This document shows positions 7,063 to 9,506 of a stretch of 9,506 bases of DNA, piece after piece. The notes below the pieces were generated by a model. That model saw nothing but the letters and a program-made list of their open reading frames with translations, was not told the origin of the DNA and did not search any database. The stretch covers positions 1 to 9,506 of the forward strand of contig PKWC01000106.1 in NCBI GenBank assembly GCA_003131925.1, written 5' to 3'. Numbering within the stretch: position 1 is the stretch's first letter; each line of letters begins with the position of its first letter. The translations under genes and the position numbers were made by a program. The stretch is from Alphaproteobacteria bacterium. Its GTDB lineage: Bacteria; Pseudomonadota; Alphaproteobacteria; Micropepsales; Micropepsaceae.

Positions 7063-7341
7063 TTACGTCTTGCCGATCTTCGAAAATTCTTCTTCCGAAT
7101 CCTCAACCACGATCGTCACATAGCAATAGCCAAGCCGGTAGTGGAACAGCCGGCTCCGCACGCGTCCGAAGAGCGGAACATTGCGCATGCCCGGATTGTC
7201 GCCGGGAATGCAGACGTGGTCGCCAAGCGCCGGGATGAGCGCAAACTGGGATTCGTCGACTTCGACATCCACAGGATAGGAATTGTCCAAAGGGGCGCTC
7301 GCGCCCTTGGGCAGATAGCGGAAATCGATGCCGTATTTCAT
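7063..7341 (-). CDS. Small protein of unknown function (92 aa)
   Basis: I do not recognise the family. The start is ATG 7341, with CGGAGG placed so that GGAGG ends seven bases upstream; an in-frame ATG at 7371 lacks such a site. The sequence starts MKYGIDFRYLP and is rich in strand-forming residues (YPVDVEVDE, FALIPALGDHVCIPG, LFGRVRSRLFHYRLGYCYVT), ending in the acidic VEDSEEEF. It has two cysteines and no signal peptide or membrane helix, which suggests a small soluble beta-rich protein. It is convergent with pepN, the two stops being four bases apart, so each transcript would run into the other gene unless terminated. No clear terminator hairpin is visible between them. Upstream it faces the repeat region. 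The good Shine-Dalgarno and codon pattern argue that it is real. Confidence 0.75.
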   Translation of the reverse strand: MKYGIDFRYLPKGASAPLDNSYPVDVEVDESQFALIPALGDHVCIPGDNPGMRNVPLFGRVRSRLFHYRLGYCYVTIVVEDSEEEFSKIGKT

Positions 7342-7348
7342 GTGCAAG

Positions 7349-7353
7349 CCTCC
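7349..7353 (-). promoter_or_regulatory. Shine-Dalgarno fixing the start at 7341
   Basis: GGAGG on the minus strand, seven bases before ATG 7341. It shortens the longest possible reading frame (from 7371) by ten residues and is the main support for this small gene being translated. Confidence 0.75.
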
Positions 7354-7442
7354 GGGCGATACCACGCTCACGTTCCATGTTTGCAGTTTCGCGGCGGTTT
7401 TGGAAGACGTTCCCCCTCACCCGCCCCGACTTCGGTGCATGA

Positions 7443-7510
7443 GTTCCCCCTCACCGGCGCCTGTACGCTTGTGGAGGCCATCTGTTTGAGCCCTCTCCCA
7501 CAAGGGGAGA
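7443..7510 (+). repeat. REP-like unit, left copy
   Basis: A 68-nt unit: box GTTCCCCCTCACC, a 36-nt variable spacer, then CCTCTCCCACAAGGGGAGA. The second box can itself fold into a hairpin (TCTCCC, loop ACAAG, GGGAGA; 7494-7510). Confidence 0.82.
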
Positions 7511-7562
7511 CGGGGCCGCACGCGCTGATTTCCCGCTGCCGACGCAAGACTCCGATTTCCCC

Positions 7563-7630
7563 TCTCCCCTTGTGGGAGAGGAATGCAGATACGGGCAATG
7601 AGTTCTGCTCAGGTGCGGGTGAGGGGGAAC
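7563..7630 (-). repeat. REP-like unit, right copy (inverted)
   Basis: The same 68-nt unit in opposite orientation, with identical boxes and the same 36-nt spacer length. The spacers have diverged except for a few bases next to the box (GGCGCCTG against CGCACCTG). Confidence 0.82.
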
Positions 7631-7675
7631 ACGTGCGCCGAACTCGGCTCAGTCGCGGGTGAGGGGCCCCAGCAT

Positions 7676-7703
7676 TCGACAGCGAGTCGGCAATCCGCAT
7701 AAT
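7676..7703 (+). promoter_or_regulatory. Candidate sigma70-type promoter of the histidine kinase gene
   Basis: TCGACA (7676-7681, five of six to TTGACA) and CATAAT (7698-7703, five of six to TATAAT) are separated by 16 bases. The predicted transcript start is near 7710, giving a leader of about 30 nt before ATG 7742. A GANTC site (GAGTC, 7684-7688) lies in the spacer. Confidence 0.5.
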
Positions 7704-7705
7704 TG

Positions 7706-7721
7706 GTGATTCGCGAATCAC
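7706..7721. promoter_or_regulatory. 16-bp perfect palindrome carrying two GANTC sites
   Basis: GTGATTCGCGAATCAC reads the same on both strands and contains GATTC (7708-7712) and GAATC (7715-7719). It lies just downstream of the candidate -10 box, over the expected transcript start, where an operator would sit. With no loop it suits a dimeric DNA-binding protein rather than an RNA hairpin. GANTC is the CcrM methylation site of alphaproteobacteria. The palindrome is certain; the role is inference. Confidence 0.6.
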
Positions 7722-7741
7722 TGAGGCGCCAAGCCCGGTTC

Positions 7742-9424
7742 ATGTCGCACAGCCATGCCGTTGCAAGGCCGATCGGGACGATGACTTTCCCCCGCAGGCT
7801 GCGCGGACTGGCGGGCCATGTACGGCTCACCGTCATCGTCTGCCTGGTTCTCATCTGCGGCAGCTTCGCCTCGGCGGCGATGATCCAGATGCGGCTCGAC
7901 CGCGCGCATGCGCTCGCCCAGGCGGCGGCGTTCGGCGAACGCCGGGCGCAGGAAATGGCAACCGATCTGGCGACCGTGCTCGACCGCTACCGGGCAACCG
8001 GCGCTGCGTTCGCCTCGGCCGAATCGAGCGCGGAAACTTCCGCAGCATTGTCGGAAGCCGGAGGCGCCGCGCTCAAGAATATCGCGGTGCTCGACGCGAA
8101 CGGCCGGATCGTTTCGGAAATGAGAGGCGCGCCGCAAGGCTTGCTGCCGCTTGCGACAGGCACGCTCGAACAGGCTCGCGGCGGCCGCGCGATCGTTGCT
8201 TCACGCGACGCAAGCAGCATCGCGATCTTCTTTGCGCAGGAAAACCGCGTCGTTGCGGTGCAGATCGACCCGCACCGTCTGCTCTCGCCCGCCGGTATGC
8301 AGGATGGAATCCTCGCAAGCCCGCAGGGCCAATTGCTCGCGCTTGGCGCGTCGTGGAAGGAGGCGCCCGGCGCCGCCGCGCTCGCGCTCGGTGGGGCGCG
8401 GACCGATTCGCGCATCGTCGAATTTGACGGCGAGTCCCGCCTCGTCTCGCAGCAGCGCGTCGAAGGCTGGCCGCTGTCCGTCGGCGCCAGCGTGCGCGTC
8501 GAAGATGCGCTCGGCGCCTGGTACGGGGCGCTGCCGCTCTATTTCTTCTTCATCCTGGGTCCGGCCTTCGCGGGCGCGGCCCTCGCCGTCCTGTTCGTGC
8601 GCGTGTTCGAGCGCCAGGCGAAGGCCTGGGCCGCCGTCAGGGAGCTGCGCGCGACGCGGCCCGACGAGGCGCGGTTGCTCGTGCGGCTGGCCGATGCCGA
8701 GCGCCGCGCCGCGGAAGCGGAGCGCGCGAAGACCCGCTTCGTCTCACATGTGAGTCACGAATTGCGCACGCCGCTCAACGCGATCGTCGGCTTTGCGGAG
8801 GCCATCGAGGTCGGGGTGTACGGCACGCCCGGTCATCCGAAATATGCCGAATATGCGCACGACATCAGCATGGCCGGACGGGAATTGAACGCGAAGCTTG
8901 GCTCGGTGCTCGAATTCGCGGCCATCGCGCAGCCCTACGAACTGCCAAAACCGTTCACGGGATCGCAAACCGTCGACGCCGCGCAGATCGCACGCGCGAA
9001 ACTCGAGGAGCTGGCGGCGGCGGCCCATGCCCATGGCGTGAAGCTCGTCGTTTCCATTCCCGACACGGGTTTTGTGCGCGCCGATGCGGCGTTGCTCGCG
9101 CGCATCCTTGGCCATCTGCTCGACAACGCGCTCGCCTATACGCCCAAGGGCGGCACGGTGCGGCTTGCGATGCGCACCGAAGCGCGCAGCATCGTCATCG
9201 GCGTGCGCGACACGGGCGCCGGGTTTTCATCCGCCGAGCGAGCAAAAGCCGGCCAGCCCTTCCTGCGATTTCCGCGCCCCGGATCTCCCGGCGGCATGGG
9301 GCTCGGTCTTGCGACCGCCATGGGCCTCGCCCGCCGCATGGGCGCGACTCTCGATCTCTCGAGCGTGCCCGGAGAAGGAACGCTCGCCGAACTGCGCCTC
9401 GTCGCCGCCGAGGCGGCGGAATGA
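7742..9424 (+). CDS. Membrane sensor histidine kinase
   Basis: Autophosphorylates on a His in response to a signal and passes the phosphate to a response regulator. From ATG 7742 it has 560 aa. First membrane helix about 29-48 (LTVIVCLVLICGSFASAAMI), then about 215 periplasmic residues including NIAVLDANGRIV, which looks PAS/CACHE-like. Second helix about 264-286 (LPLYFFFILGPAFAGAALAV), then a charged, coiled-coil-like linker without an obvious HAMP domain. H-box FVSHVSHELRTPLNAIVGF with His339; N-box HLLDNALAYTPKGG with Asn462; G1 DTGAGF from Asp490; G2 GGMGLGLAT near 517-525. The region after the His (VGVYGTPGHPKYAEYAHDI) recalls the HisKA type of PleC/DivJ. All kinase motifs are present, so it should be active. 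Start: TTG 7703 and GTG 7706 lie at or before the predicted transcript start; ATG 7742 has only a distant GAGG; ATG 7781 (547 aa) is also possible. No response regulator is adjacent, so it looks orphan within this window. Confidence 0.93.
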   Translation: MSHSHAVARPIGTMTFPRRLRGLAGHVRLTVIVCLVLICGSFASAAMIQMRLDRAHALAQAAAFGERRAQEMATDLATVLDRYRATGAAFASAESSAETSAALSEAGGAALKNIAVLDANGRIVSEMRGAPQGLLPLATGTLEQARGGRAIVASRDASSIAIFFAQENRVVAVQIDPHRLLSPAGMQDGILASPQGQLLALGASWKEAPGAAALALGGARTDSRIVEFDGESRLVSQQRVEGWPLSVGASVRVEDALGAWYGALPLYFFFILGPAFAGAALAVLFVRVFERQAKAWAAVRELRATRPDEARLLVRLADAERRAAEAERAKTRFVSHVSHELRTPLNAIVGFAEAIEVGVYGTPGHPKYAEYAHDISMAGRELNAKLGSVLEFAAIAQPYELPKPFTGSQTVDAAQIARAKLEELAAAAHAHGVKLVVSIPDTGFVRADAALLARILGHLLDNALAYTPKGGTVRLAMRTEARSIVIGVRDTGAGFSSAERAKAGQPFLRFPRPGSPGGMGLGLATAMGLARRMGATLDLSSVPGEGTLAELRLVAAEAAE

Positions 9425-9442
9425 GCTTGCGCGATGCGGCGA

Positions 9443-9506
9443 CCCCTCACCCGCGCTCTGGCGGTTGAGAACCCTCGTCTCGCGTCCCTCTCCCACAAGG
9501 GGAGAG
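9443..9506 (+). repeat. REP-like unit, third copy, reaching the window edge
   Basis: Starts 18 bases after the kinase stop codon. It has CCCCTCACCCGC (9443-9454), then CCTCTCCCACAAGGGGAGA (9487-9505), separated as in the other copies (35 bases after CCCCTCACC, against 36). The second box gives a 7-bp hairpin, CTCTCCC with loop ACAAG and GGGAGAG, which could help end the kinase transcript, although no U-run follows within the window. An inverted partner may lie beyond the edge. Confidence 0.8.

Larger units (their letters stand above)
7409..7666. repeat. Nested inverted-repeat element (REP-like pair)
   Basis: Fills most of the 400-nt stretch 7342-7741, which holds no gene. Three sets of arms are symmetric about a 52-nt centre. 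Inner arms of 19 bp are perfect: CCTCTCCCACAAGGGGAGA at 7492-7510 and its complement at 7563-7581. Middle arms are GTTCCCCCTCACC at 7443-7455 and its complement at 7618-7630. Outer arms are CCCCTCACCCGC at 7413-7424 and its complement at 7655-7666. The left outer arm extended (GTTCCCCCTCACCCGC, 7409-7424) is also a perfect 16-bp complement of 7615-7630. The distance from middle to inner arm is 36 nt on both sides. Such short palindromic intergenic elements are common in alphaproteobacterial genomes; I cannot assign a named family. Confidence 0.88.

Noticed and set aside
7409..7666. CRISPR array
   Set aside because: The repeats are few, mostly inverted rather than direct, and not regularly spaced as repeat-spacer units; no cas gene is present.
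7368..7721. A 117-codon minus-strand open frame
   Set aside because: It is a reading of the inverted-repeat element (SPCGRGL, LSHKGRGE and similar); palindromic intergenic repeats are often misannotated this way.

Overview
This GC-rich window looks like the chromosome of an alphaproteobacterium, probably in or near Hyphomicrobiales (Rhizobiales) or a related order. The grounds are indirect: a phosphomannomutase of the type I associate with rhizobia, a perfect CtrA-like box (TTAA-N7-TTAA), GANTC sites (the CcrM methylation sequence) at a promoter, a histidine kinase whose phospho-acceptor region resembles the PleC/DivJ type, and short palindromic repeats of a kind common in this class. No phage, transposase, CRISPR array, rRNA or tRNA is visible. 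All recognisable genes appear intact, except the one cut by the left edge.

Layout. (1) Positions 1-3644, minus strand: four genes in the same direction, in transcription order a 375-aa acyl-CoA dehydrogenase, a 411-aa acyl-CoA dehydrogenase, a 65-aa DUF1289 cysteine-cluster protein and a phosphomannomutase/phosphoglucomutase that runs off the left edge. The first three are tightly packed (16-nt gap, then a GTGA stop/start overlap). The mutase follows after 79 nt and may have its own promoter. (2) 3645-3816: divergent intergenic region with the CtrA-like box. (3) 3817-7058, plus strand: a conserved-looking protein of unknown function, then aminopeptidase N (pepN). (4) 7063-7341, minus strand: a small unknown protein, convergent with pepN and 4 nt away. 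(5) 7342-7741: a 400-nt stretch without a gene, holding a nested inverted pair of REP-like repeats and then a candidate promoter with a 16-bp palindrome and three GANTC sites. (6) 7742-9424, plus strand: a membrane sensor histidine kinase with no response regulator beside it. (7) 9425-9506: a third copy of the repeat, reaching the right edge.

How the genes may work together. The two dehydrogenases look like the two halves of a heteromeric flavoenzyme: only the 411-aa subunit carries a Glu at a known catalytic position. The other genes are mostly housekeeping (sugar-phosphate metabolism, peptide turnover). The parts most worth a second look are regulatory: the CtrA-like box between the dehydrogenase operon and the unknown gene, and the GANTC-rich palindrome at the kinase promoter. 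Together they hint that parts of this locus may be tied to the alphaproteobacterial cell-cycle circuit. I did not find a clear-cut new multi-gene system.
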